Part shown: piece by piece, positions 43,635 through 51,572 of the stretch
Position numbering within the stretch: the first letter of the stretch is position 1
Layout: the number at the start of each line of letters is the position of its first letter
DNA from: Streptomyces sp. ADI96-02
GTDB lineage: Bacteria; Actinomycetota; Actinomycetes; Streptomycetales; Streptomycetaceae
DNA: 64,000 nt
Assembly (NCBI RefSeq): GCF_003846185.1
Contig: NZ_ML123034.1
Coordinates: 3,601,314 to 3,665,313 of the forward strand
Direction: 5' to 3'
Translations under genes and position numbers: made by a program
Notes under the pieces: model-generated
What the model saw: the letters and a program-made list of their open reading frames with translations, nothing else
What the model was told of the DNA's origin: nothing
Database searches by the model: none

Positions 43635-44132
43635 TCACATGCGGGGGAAGCGCGCCTGGAGGTCCCAGATGACGGGGTTGTCGGCCAGGCCCTCGTGCAT
43701 GTCGGCCAGGTCGGCGATCAGGTCGTGCAGGAAGTCGCGGGCCTCGCGGCGCAGCAGGGAGTGGCTGAAGGTGAGCGGAGGCTCGTCTCCGGGCATCCAG
43801 TCGGCCTCGACGTCGACCCAGCCGAAGCGCCGCTCGAACAGCATCCGGTCGCTGGATTCGGTGAAGTCCAGTTCCGCGTACTGCTGCCGGTGCGAGCGGT
43901 TGCCGCGCGGGTCCTGGTCGATCTGCTCGACGATGTCGCAGAGCGCCCAGGCGAAGTCGAGCACCGGCACCCATCCCCAGGCTGTGGACACCTCGCGGTC
44001 CGCCTTGGTGTCCGCCAGATAGACGTCACCGGAGAACAGATCGTGCCGCAGCGCGCGGACGTCCGCGCGGCGGTAGTCGGTCTGCGGGGGATCGGGGAAG
44101 CGCCGGGAGAGGGAGTAGCCGATGTCGAGCAC
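43635..44132 (-). CDS. Conserved hypothetical protein
   Basis: 165 residues, GTG at 44132 and no clear ribosome site. LDIGYSLSRRFPDPPQTDYR, VRALRHDLFSGDVYLADTKA, WVPVLDFAWALCDIVEQIDQ and LLRREARDFLHDLIADLADM read as an alpha/beta protein with conserved Asp and Trp, of a type I associate with streptomycete hypothetical genes. No function can be given. Confidence 0.6.
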   Translation of the reverse strand: MLDIGYSLSRRFPDPPQTDYRRADVRALRHDLFSGDVYLADTKADREVSTAWGWVPVLDFAWALCDIVEQIDQDPRGNRSHRQQYAELDFTESSDRMLFERRFGWVDVEADWMPGDEPPLTFSHSLLRREARDFLHDLIADLADMHEGLADNPVIWDLQARFPRM

Positions 44133-44234
44133 GGGTCGATGGTGTCATGCCCGGTCACGGTGGCCTTACCCGATCGGGTGAGAGGGAGGCCGTCCGCCGG
44201 ATGAGGCCGGCGACCGGCGTTTAGCGTCCGTTCC

Positions 44235-45107
44235 ATGGTCAGTTCGCCGCACGAAGCTCATCATCGGATTTTCCAGGAGAACCCCGGGCTGTTCACGAGT
44301 GCCTTCCGCGCTCTCGGCATTCCGTTCCCCGACCCGGTCGCCGTGTCACTCATGGATACGGATCTCACGGAGATCAGACCCCTCGAACGCCATGTGGACA
44401 CGCTGTTGCGCGTCGACATCGCGGGTGGGGACTGCTTTCTGCTGGCGATCGAGGCTCAGGGCAAGAAGGACCCGGACAAGAAGAGCAGTTGGGCGTACTA
44501 CCTGGCTCACCTCTACGCGAAGTTCCGGTACCCACCCGTGCTGCTGGTCGTCTGCCGGGACAAGGGGACGGCGGAATGGGCGGCCGAGCCCATCCGTATC
44601 GGGCTGGAGAAGCATCCGAGCCTGGCCGTGTATCCGCTGGTGCTGGGCCCGCACAACGTTCCGGCGGTGACGGATGCGGCGCGCGCGGCCGAGGACATTC
44701 CGATGGCCGTCTTCTCAGCGATCACACATGGTAACGATCACGACATCGCTGCCATACTGGAGGCCCTCGCCGTGGCCCTCAAGACCACGGACGCCGACGC
44801 TGCGGCGGTCTTCGCCGAATTCACCGAGGCGGGTCTGGGAGCCACCCCGGCCCGCGAGATCTGGAGGAACCTGATGGGCACTGGTCTCAGTCACTTCCGC
44901 GGCATCGTCGCCGAGACCTTCCGCGACGAGGGGCGAGTCGAGGGGCGTGTCGAGGACATCCTGCGGATTCTCGCGGTCCGTGGCGTCGCGGTGCCCGAGT
45001 CGGCGCGGCAGCGCATTTCGGCGTGCGCGGACCTTCAGGTGCTCGACGTGTGGTTCGAGCGTGCCGTCACGGCCGAGACCGCCGACGCTCTGTTCGACGA
45101 GCACTGA
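44235..45107 (+). CDS. PD-(D/E)XK-like (Rpn/transposase-associated) protein
   Basis: 290 residues from ATG at 44235. VDTLLRVDIAGGDCFLLAIEAQGKKDPDKK carries spaced Asp, Glu and Lys like a PD-(D/E)XK core, followed by WAYYLAHLYAKFRYPPVLLVV and HPSLAVYPLVLGPHNVP. The C-terminal helical part includes the doubled EGRVEGRVEDILRIL, as in Rpn-family recombination-promoting nucleases. Such genes occur in many copies in Streptomyces. Nuclease activity is inferred from family resemblance only. Confidence 0.65.
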   Translation: MVSSPHEAHHRIFQENPGLFTSAFRALGIPFPDPVAVSLMDTDLTEIRPLERHVDTLLRVDIAGGDCFLLAIEAQGKKDPDKKSSWAYYLAHLYAKFRYPPVLLVVCRDKGTAEWAAEPIRIGLEKHPSLAVYPLVLGPHNVPAVTDAARAAEDIPMAVFSAITHGNDHDIAAILEALAVALKTTDADAAAVFAEFTEAGLGATPAREIWRNLMGTGLSHFRGIVAETFRDEGRVEGRVEDILRILAVRGVAVPESARQRISACADLQVLDVWFERAVTAETADALFDEH

Positions 45108-45150
45108 GACGCCGCGCCTCCCGTTACCCCTGCCTCCGTCCCGCGCGGGA

Positions 45151-45795
45151 TCACGGCAGCAGTCGCTGCTCCTTCGCCACGGCCACGGCACCCGCGCGGG
45201 TGTCGACGCCGAGCTTGTCGTAGATCCGGCCCAGGTGCGTCTTGACCGTGGCCTCGCTGATGAACAGGGCGCGGGCGATGTCGCGGTTGCCCAGGCCCTG
45301 GGAGAGCTGGGCCAGGATGTCGCGTTCCCGGTCGGTGAGGGCGGGGCGGGGGCTGCGCATGCGGGCCATCACCCGGCCGGCCACCGGTGCCGACAGCGTC
45401 GTGCGGCCCTGGGCGGCGGAGCGGATGGCGGCGAAGAGCTCCTCCGGGCGCTCGGCCTTCAGCAGGTAGCCGGTCGCGCCGGCCTCGATGGCGCGGGTGA
45501 TGTCGGCGTCCGTGTCGTACGTGGTCAGGACGAGGACGTGGACGGCGTTCCCGGCCGCGATGCGGCGGGTGGCCTCGACGCCGTCGATGCCCTCGCCCAG
45601 CTGGAGGTCCATCAGCACGACGTCCGGGCTGAGGCGGGTGGCGAGCACCACGGCTTCCTCGCCGCTGCCCGCCTCGCCGACCACCTCGATGTCCGGTTCG
45701 CTGCCGAGGAGGGCGAGCAGGCCGGCGCGGACGACCGCGTGGTCGTCGCAGAGCAGGATGCGGACGGGGGCGGGAGCCTGCGCGGCCTCGGTCAT
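45151..45795 (-). CDS. senR: NarL/LuxR-type response regulator SenR
   Basis: 214 residues from ATG at 45795; the stop of senS overlaps it in ATGA. Receiver: VRILLCDDHAVVRAGL, phospho-acceptor Asp63 in VVLMDLQLGE, TTYDTDADI, YLLKAERPEEL. LuxR HTH: LTDRERDILAQLSQGLGNRD then IARALFISEATVKTHLGRIY. With the divergent HbpS gene and the upstream kinase it forms the HbpS-SenS-SenR system, which in S. reticuli controls responses to haem and oxidative stress. Assignment rests on the HbpS neighbour. Confidence 0.85.
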   Translation of the reverse strand: MTEAAQAPAPVRILLCDDHAVVRAGLLALLGSEPDIEVVGEAGSGEEAVVLATRLSPDVVLMDLQLGEGIDGVEATRRIAAGNAVHVLVLTTYDTDADITRAIEAGATGYLLKAERPEELFAAIRSAAQGRTTLSAPVAGRVMARMRSPRPALTDRERDILAQLSQGLGNRDIARALFISEATVKTHLGRIYDKLGVDTRAGAVAVAKEQRLLP

Positions 45796-47144
45796 GCGGG
45801 TTCCTCCGGGCTGGTGTCGGCGGGGGCCGGGGCGGGGGAGGCCGGGGCGAGGGGGATCGAGGCGGAGAGCACGGTGCCCTCGCCCGGCGCCGACTCGATC
45901 GTCAGGGTTCCGCCGAGCTGACGCGCCCGCGCCCGCATCGCCGGCAGGCCGTGGCCCCGTACGCCGTCCGCCGGGACGGGACCGCCCTCGGGCACGGTGA
46001 AGCCGCGGCCGTCGTCGCCGACGTCGAGGACGACCCGGTCGTCGAGGTGCGTCAGGGTCAGCGCGGCGGCCGTCGCCCCCGCGTGCTCCCGTACGTTGGC
46101 CAGCGCCCCCTGGGCGATGCGCAGCAGGGCGGACTGCACCAGGACCGGCAGCGGGGACTGCGCCGCGCCCTCCACATGGCAGCGGACGGTCGTCGCGCCC
46201 TGCGTCTGAGCCGTCTCGCGGGCCGCGAGTGCGGACAGGGCCGCCTCCAGGCCGCCGCCCTCCGCGAGATCGGCCGGGGCCAGGTCGTGGACGAAGCGGC
46301 GGGCCTCGGCGAGGTTGCGTTCGGCGATGCCGGTGGCCGTACGGACGTGGCGTCGGGCGGTGGCCGGGTCGGCGGTCCAGGTGCGGTCGGCCGCCTGGAG
46401 CAGCATCTGCTGACTGGACAGGCCCTGGGCCAGGGTGTCGTGGATCTCCATGGAGAGCCGCTGCCGCTCGGCGAGGGTTCCCTCGCGCCGTTCGGTGGCG
46501 GCCAGTTCGCGCCGGGTGCGCAGCAGGTCGTCGATCAGCTCCCGCTGGCGGGCGGCCTGGCGCTGCATGTGGACGAAGGCGGTGGTCGCCACGGCCGCGA
46601 CGGCGGGCGGGGCGAGCAGCAGGTTCGGGTCGAAGCCCGCGGCCAGGCGCAACTGCGCGGCCACGACGAACACGGTGAGCAGCGCGACGAGGACGAGAGC
46701 GGGCCGCGGCGGCAGGATGCGCAGCCCGGTGTAGAACAGCGGCACCGCGCACCACGCGAAGCTCGGCGCGAGGACGACCAGCACCATCCAGACCGCCACG
46801 AGCCCCGCCAGCCAGGCCAGCCGGCGCGGCGTGGGCCGTGAGCCGAGCACGGGACCGAGGAGGTAGAGCCCGGCCAGGCCGATCGACAGGGCGATGATCC
46901 ACGGCGTGCGGTCCTCGCCGGGGTGCCGCATGAGGAACCGGGCGAGCGAGGCGCCGAGCAGCAGGAAGAACGCGGCGTGCATGAGGAGCGCGAGCCAGCG
47001 GGCGTCGGCATCGGCGTTCGCGTTCGCGTCCGCGTCGGCTTCCGCGTGAGCGGGCGGCTCCGCGCGCCGGGCGGCGTACGGCTGCGCGCTCCCGTCCGCC
47101 CCGGTGCGGGCGCCCGGCTCCCGCGGACCGCTCCCGTGCTGCAC
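45792..47144 (-). CDS. senS: Sensor histidine kinase SenS
   Basis: 450 residues if started at GTG 47144 (GCGAGG upstream); the start is uncertain because the N-terminus is low-complexity (EADADANANADADA). Five or so hydrophobic spans (about 60-190: LLMHAAFFLLLGASLARFL, WIIALSIGLAGLYLLGPVL, LAGLVAVWMVLVVLAPSF and more) are followed by a HisKA_3 domain with phospho-His in LSMEIHDTLAQGLSSQQ and an HATPase (LANVREHAGATAAALTL, DVGDDGRGF, GHGLPAMRARARQLGG). In S. reticuli SenS is modulated by extracellular HbpS binding haem or iron. Confidence 0.82.
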   Translation of the reverse strand: MQHGSGPREPGARTGADGSAQPYAARRAEPPAHAEADADANANADADARWLALLMHAAFFLLLGASLARFLMRHPGEDRTPWIIALSIGLAGLYLLGPVLGSRPTPRRLAWLAGLVAVWMVLVVLAPSFAWCAVPLFYTGLRILPPRPALVLVALLTVFVVAAQLRLAAGFDPNLLLAPPAVAAVATTAFVHMQRQAARQRELIDDLLRTRRELAATERREGTLAERQRLSMEIHDTLAQGLSSQQMLLQAADRTWTADPATARRHVRTATGIAERNLAEARRFVHDLAPADLAEGGGLEAALSALAARETAQTQGATTVRCHVEGAAQSPLPVLVQSALLRIAQGALANVREHAGATAAALTLTHLDDRVVLDVGDDGRGFTVPEGGPVPADGVRGHGLPAMRARARQLGGTLTIESAPGEGTVLSASIPLAPASPAPAPADTSPEEPA

Positions 47145-47447
47145 CTCGTACCTCGCGTTCCGTTCCCTGTGGCGACGCTCGCGGACCCGCGACGACCTGC
47201 ACGTATCCGCGCGGACCCCTCCATCGTGAACCTCTCCGGTCCCGCCCGCATCAACCGATCGGCTGACGGGGCCGTCAGCCGACCCGGCCCCCGGACGCAG
47301 CCGGTACGCCGACCGTACGGGGCCGGATCCGCCGGGAGGATCGATGACAGAGCCGAACACCCGGAAGCGCACCGCCCGGAAGCGGAACATCCGCCGGCGG
47401 GACATCCGCAAGCGCACCGCCCGTATCGCACCACCAAGGAGCCCACC
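47145..47447. other. senS-hbpS divergent regulatory region
   Basis: No gene. It has repeated GGAAGCGCACCGCCCG / GCAAGCGCACCGCCCG and CATCCGC units (about 47355-47425) directly before hbpS, candidate SenR sites. Confidence 0.5.
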
Positions 47448-48014
47448 GTGAAGAAGCTGTCGCCGCGTGCCCGTGCCGTGACCGGTGGCGTCGTCGTCGC
47501 CGCCCTCGGGGCCGGCGCCTTCGGCGCCATGTCCGCGAGCGCGTCCGCCCCGGCCGCCGGCCCGGCCGTAGTCCCGGCCGCCGCCAAGGCCGACGCGAAC
47601 AACCGCGACCTCCAGCAGACCACCCACCTCACCGCCGCCGCCGCGACCAAGGCCGCGCAGGCCGCCCTGGACGCCGCGAGGAAGGAGAACCAGCGCGTCT
47701 CCGTCGCGGTCGTCGACCGCAGCGGCAACACGCTCGTCACGCTCCGCGGCGACGGCGCCGGCCCGCAGTCCCCCGAGTCGGCCGTCGAGAAGGCGTACAC
47801 CGCCGTCTCCTGGAACGCGCCCACGTCCGAACTGGTCAAGCGCCTGGAGCAGGCCCCGAACCTGAAGGACATCCCCGGCACGCTGTTCCTCGCCGGCGGA
47901 GCCCCGGTCCAGGTCAAGGGCGCGCCGGTGGCGGGCATCGGCGTGGCCGGCGCACCCGGCGGCGACCTCGACGAGAAGTTCGCCCGGGCCGGTGTCGCGG
48001 CCCTCGCCCGGTAG
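47448..48014 (+). CDS. hbpS: HbpS-like secreted haem-binding protein (GlcG domain)
   Basis: 188 residues from GTG at 47448 (AAGGAG 6 bp upstream). A signal peptide (VVVAALGAGAFGAMSASASA) is followed by TTHLTAAAATKAAQAALDAA, VSVAVVDRSGNTLVTLRGDG, AGPQSPESAVEKAYTAVSWN, PTSELVKRLEQAPNLKDIPG and GIGVAGAPGGDLDEKFA, nearly the S. reticuli HbpS sequence as I remember it. HbpS forms an octamer outside the cell, binds haem and iron, and tunes SenS. Divergent orientation relative to senS-senR. Confidence 0.9.
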   Translation: MKKLSPRARAVTGGVVVAALGAGAFGAMSASASAPAAGPAVVPAAAKADANNRDLQQTTHLTAAAATKAAQAALDAARKENQRVSVAVVDRSGNTLVTLRGDGAGPQSPESAVEKAYTAVSWNAPTSELVKRLEQAPNLKDIPGTLFLAGGAPVQVKGAPVAGIGVAGAPGGDLDEKFARAGVAALAR

Positions 48015-48084
48015 TGGGGCAGTCCCCCGCACGCAGTACGCGCAGTGCTTGAAGTACGCGCACAACGCGCAGAACGGAGCAACC

Positions 48085-48681
48085 ATGAACGTCCTCGATC
48101 ACGATCTGCTCACCGCCGCCCGTACCGGCGACGCCGAGGGGGTGCGGGCCGCCGTCGAGGGCGGTGCGCGGGTCGACGCCCGCGACGGGGAACGGCGCAC
48201 CGCGCTGCTCCTCGCCGTCGGCGGCGACCACGTGGAGGCGGCCCGGCTGCTGGTGGCGGCCGGCGCCGACCCCGACGCCCAGGACCTCCGCGAGGAGAGC
48301 CCGTGGCTGGCCACCGGGGTCACCGGCAGCGTCGCGATGCTGCACGTCCTGCTGCCGGCCGGACCGGACCTGACCCTGCGCAACCGGTTCGGCGGCGTCT
48401 CCCTGATCCCCGCCGCCGAGCGCGGCCACGTCGCGTACGTACGGGAGGCGCTGCGGGTCACCGACATCGACGTCGACCACGTCAACCGGCTCGGCTGGAC
48501 CGCCCTGCTGGAGGCGGTGATCCTCGGCGCCGGCGGCCGGGCGCACCAGGAGGTCGTGGCGGCCCTGTTGGCGGCCGGCGCGACGCCGGGGTTGGCCGAC
48601 GGCGACGGGGTCACGGCCCTGGCCCACGCCGAACGGCGCGGCTTCGCCGAACTCGCCGCGCTGCTGCGGGACGCCGCGTGA
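48085..48681 (+). CDS. Ankyrin-repeat protein
   Basis: 198 residues from ATG at 48085 (CGGAGC upstream). Five ankyrin units: HDLLTAARTGDAEGVRAAVE, RRTALLLAVGGDHVEAARLLVA, EESPWLATGVTGSVAMLHVLL, GVSLIPAAERGHVAYVREAL, GWTALLEAVILGAGGRAHQE and a last DGVTALAHAERRGFAELAALL. A protein-interaction module; partner unknown. Its stop overlaps the next gene's GTG (GTGA), so they are coupled. Confidence 0.88.
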   Translation: MNVLDHDLLTAARTGDAEGVRAAVEGGARVDARDGERRTALLLAVGGDHVEAARLLVAAGADPDAQDLREESPWLATGVTGSVAMLHVLLPAGPDLTLRNRFGGVSLIPAAERGHVAYVREALRVTDIDVDHVNRLGWTALLEAVILGAGGRAHQEVVAALLAAGATPGLADGDGVTALAHAERRGFAELAALLRDAA

Positions 48682-49871
48682 ACGCGGTGCGCGGTCGCCG
48701 CGCCCGCAACGCCCGCCGCGCCCGCAACGCCCGCCGCCTCACGCTCGGTCTCGTCGCCGCGGCGGTGCTCGCCGGGTGCGCCGCCGCGACGGTGCCTGAC
48801 TCCTCCGGGGCTGCGCGGGAACCCGCCGCCACGGGCACGGCGAAGCCCGACCCGAAGGACGCCCCCCGGGGCCGTACCCCCGAGGGCACCCTGCTCGTCG
48901 CCGACTTCGGGGCCGACACCGTCACCTTCGTCGACCCGGGGAGGAACGGCTCCGGCACCGGCGGGCAGCCCCTGGCCTCCGTGCGGGTCGGCACCGCGCC
49001 GTACGGCCTGGTCGTCGGGGAGGACGGGCGGGCCTGGGTCGCGACCGCCGAGGGCGTCGCCGTCGTCGACACGGCCCGGCGCACCCGGCTCGCCCTCATC
49101 CCGTACGAGACGGAGAGCGGACCGGCGACCACCGGCGAGTACCGGGGCGGCGGCATGGGCATCGCCCTGGCGCCCGACGGGCGCCACGTCTACGTCGGCG
49201 TCAACGTGCCCGGCGGCGACGGCACGGTCGAGGTCATCGACACCGCGACCCGCGAGGTCACCGGCACCGCGCCGGTCGGCCGCCGGCCGTTCGACGTGGA
49301 CGTCTCGCCGGACGGAGACGAGGTGTACGCCACCGACCACGACTCGTTCGACGTGACGGCGGTGGACGCCGGGACGCTGAAGACGCGCCGCATGGAGGTC
49401 GCCCCGTACGGTACCGAGGGCGGGCTCGGCTCCTGGCTGAAGCCGCACTACGCCGCCGTGCGGCCCGAGGACGGCAGGCTGCTGCTGCCGTTCGAGGGCG
49501 AGCGGCTGGCCGTGCTGGACCCGCGCACCGGGAAGGTGGAGATCGAGCGGATGACCGCGAACACCCACCAGCACGGTGCGGCCCTCACCCCCGACGGCAC
49601 CCTCCTCGCCGTCGGCACCGGCCCCATCGGCACGGACGACGAGGACGCCTCGCTCACCGTCCGCAGCCCCGACGGCGAGGAGCGGGTGGTGCCGCTCCAG
49701 GGCCCGCACGAGGACGTCACCGTGTCGTCCGACGGCCGGTGGGCGTACGTCACGGGCGGGTTCACCCGTGACGGCTACTGGAACGGGATCACCGTCGTCG
49801 ACCTCGAAGGGGACGCGGATCCGGTCCGGTTCCAGGCGGGCAGCCGCCCGCTGGGCATCGCCGTCCTCTGA
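48678..49871 (+). CDS. Lipoprotein with YVTN/beta-propeller repeats
   Basis: 397 residues from GTG at 48678. Basic start containing the doubled RRARNA, then LTLGLVAAAVLAGCAAA with lipobox LAGC. The mature chain has seven propeller-type blades of the YncE/YVTN kind: LLVADFGADTVTFVDPG, GLVVGEDGRAWVATAEGVAV, GIALAPDGRHVYVGVN, VDVSPDGDEVYATDHDSFDV, AAVRPEDGRLLLPFEG, GAALTPDGTLLAVGTG, VTVSSDGRWAYVTGGF. An extracytoplasmic binding protein or scaffold, coupled to the ankyrin gene. Ligand unknown. Confidence 0.85.
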   Translation: MNAVRGRRARNARRARNARRLTLGLVAAAVLAGCAAATVPDSSGAAREPAATGTAKPDPKDAPRGRTPEGTLLVADFGADTVTFVDPGRNGSGTGGQPLASVRVGTAPYGLVVGEDGRAWVATAEGVAVVDTARRTRLALIPYETESGPATTGEYRGGGMGIALAPDGRHVYVGVNVPGGDGTVEVIDTATREVTGTAPVGRRPFDVDVSPDGDEVYATDHDSFDVTAVDAGTLKTRRMEVAPYGTEGGLGSWLKPHYAAVRPEDGRLLLPFEGERLAVLDPRTGKVEIERMTANTHQHGAALTPDGTLLAVGTGPIGTDDEDASLTVRSPDGEERVVPLQGPHEDVTVSSDGRWAYVTGGFTRDGYWNGITVVDLEGDADPVRFQAGSRPLGIAVL

Positions 49872-50012
49872 CCGGCAGTCCGGCAGGTCCGGCAGGGCCG
49901 GCAGGTCCGGCAGGTCCGGGCGGTCCGGGCGGTCCCGACGGCCTCGGCCCGTCGGCCGCCCGCCGCCGGTCCGGGGAGGTCCGCCGGTCCGGGGAGGTCC
50001 GCCGGCACCGCC
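49866..50012. repeat. 9-bp repeats between propeller lipoprotein and M1 peptidase genes
   Basis: GGCAGGTCC-type units begin at the stop codon (TGACCGGCAGTCC) and drift to GGCGGTCC; a second set, CCGGTCCGGGGAGGTCCG, is doubled at about 49968-50003. Confidence 0.75.
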
Positions 50013-50025
50013 TACGATCGACGGT

Positions 50026-51435
50026 GTGCACCACCCGAGCCCGGCCCGCCGCCGTACCGCCTCCGCCGCCGCCCTGCTGACCTCCCTCGCCGTCCTCGGC
50101 ACGGGCTGCACGGGCGGCGTCGAGGGCGTTCCGGGCGCGGCCGGAGCGCGCGACCCGTACTTCCCGAAGCTGGGCAACGGCGGCTACGACGTCACGCACT
50201 ACGCCCTCTCGCTCGACGTCGACCCGGACGCCGGACGGCTGCGCGGCACGGCCCGGATCACCGCCCGCGCCGACCAGGACCTGAGCGCCTTCCGCCTCGA
50301 CCTGGCCGGGCTCGACGTGGAGAGCGCCACCGTCGAGGGCCGACCGGCCGCGGTGAACCGGGCGGGCCGGGAGCTGACGCTGCGCCCGGACGCCGGGGTC
50401 GAGGACCGGCTGCGCGAGGGCGCCACGTTCACCGCGACCGTGCGCTACTCCGGCTCCCCGCAGACCCTGACGGACGCCGACGGCAGCGAGGAGGGCTGGC
50501 TGAGGACGGCGGACGGCTCGGTGGCCCTCGGCGAACCGGTGGGCTCCATGGCCTGGTTCCCCGGCAACCACCACCCGAGCGACAAGGCCGTCTACGACGT
50601 GCGCGTCACCGTGCCCGAGGGGCTGACGGCCGTCTCCAACGGGGAGCTGGTGGACCGGCGCACCGTCGACGGCCGCACCGCGTTCCGGTGGCGGACCGCC
50701 GAGCCGATGGCGAGCTACCTGGCGACCGTGGCCGTCGGCCGGTTCCGTACGGCCGAGTCGGTGACGCCGGACGGCATCCGCGTGCTGAGCGCCGTCGACC
50801 CGGAGTCGGCGAAGGGCAGCAAGGCCGTACTGGACCGGATTCCGGCGGTGCTGAGGTGGGCGGCGCGGAAGTTCGGCCCGTACCCGTTCCGCTCCGCCGG
50901 AGCGATCGTGGAGCGGCGCGGCGACTCCGCGTACGCGCTGGAGACCCAGAACCGGCCGCTCTTCCCCGGTCCGCCCGACACCGGCCTCCTGGTGCACGAG
51001 CTGGCCCACCAGTGGTTCGGCAACTCCGTCACCCCGGCCACCTGGCAGGACATGTGGCTCAACGAGGGCTTCGCGACGTACGCGGAGTGGCTGTGGGCCG
51101 CCGAGCACGACGGCGTCCCGGTGCGGGAGAGCTTCGAGGAGGCGTACGCGGACGATGCGAACTGGGCGTTCCCGCCCGCCGATCCGCCGTCCGCCGCCGA
51201 TATCTCCGAGCCGCCGGTGTACGGGCGCGGGGCGATGGTGATCCACCGCGTCCGGCTGGCCGTGGACGACGACGCGGCGTTCTTCGCCCTGGTCGCCGGG
51301 TGGACGAAGGCCCACCGCCACGGCAACGCCTCGACGGACGACTTCGTCGCGTACGTGGAGGAGGAGACCGGCCGGGACCTCACCGCGCTGTGGGACTCCT
51401 GGCTGTACGGCGGGAGCCGGCCGCCCGAGGGCTGA
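50026..51435 (+). CDS. M1-family metallopeptidase lipoprotein
   Basis: 469 residues from GTG at 50026. Signal with lipobox LGTGC. N-terminal aminopeptidase N-like beta domain (YDVTHYALSLDVDPDAGRLRG, VGSMAWFPGNHHPSDKA), then the gluzincin core LLVHELAHQWFGNSV with HExxH and the third ligand in WLNEGFATYAEW, and VYGRGAMVIHRVR. Exported peptidase of the cell surface. Shorter than full aminopeptidase N, missing the C-terminal helical domain, as usual for the secreted streptomycete group. Confidence 0.93.
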   Translation: MHHPSPARRRTASAAALLTSLAVLGTGCTGGVEGVPGAAGARDPYFPKLGNGGYDVTHYALSLDVDPDAGRLRGTARITARADQDLSAFRLDLAGLDVESATVEGRPAAVNRAGRELTLRPDAGVEDRLREGATFTATVRYSGSPQTLTDADGSEEGWLRTADGSVALGEPVGSMAWFPGNHHPSDKAVYDVRVTVPEGLTAVSNGELVDRRTVDGRTAFRWRTAEPMASYLATVAVGRFRTAESVTPDGIRVLSAVDPESAKGSKAVLDRIPAVLRWAARKFGPYPFRSAGAIVERRGDSAYALETQNRPLFPGPPDTGLLVHELAHQWFGNSVTPATWQDMWLNEGFATYAEWLWAAEHDGVPVRESFEEAYADDANWAFPPADPPSAADISEPPVYGRGAMVIHRVRLAVDDDAAFFALVAGWTKAHRHGNASTDDFVAYVEEETGRDLTALWDSWLYGGSRPPEG

Positions 51436-51445
51436 CCGGCTCCCG
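51411..51445. terminator. Hairpin enclosing the M1 peptidase stop codon
   Basis: CGGGAGCCGG (51411-51420) pairs with CCGGCTCCCG (51436-51445); the TGA lies in the loop. Confidence 0.6.
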
Positions 51446-51572
51446 TTCCCGCTACCGTGTCCCGCTGCCGTGTCCCGCTTCCGCTTCCGCCTCTGCTTCC
51501 GCTCCCCCGCGCGTTCGCGGCCGGCGTTCCGTCTCCGGTGTGCCGGTGTGCCGGTGTGCCGAGCGTCGTGCG

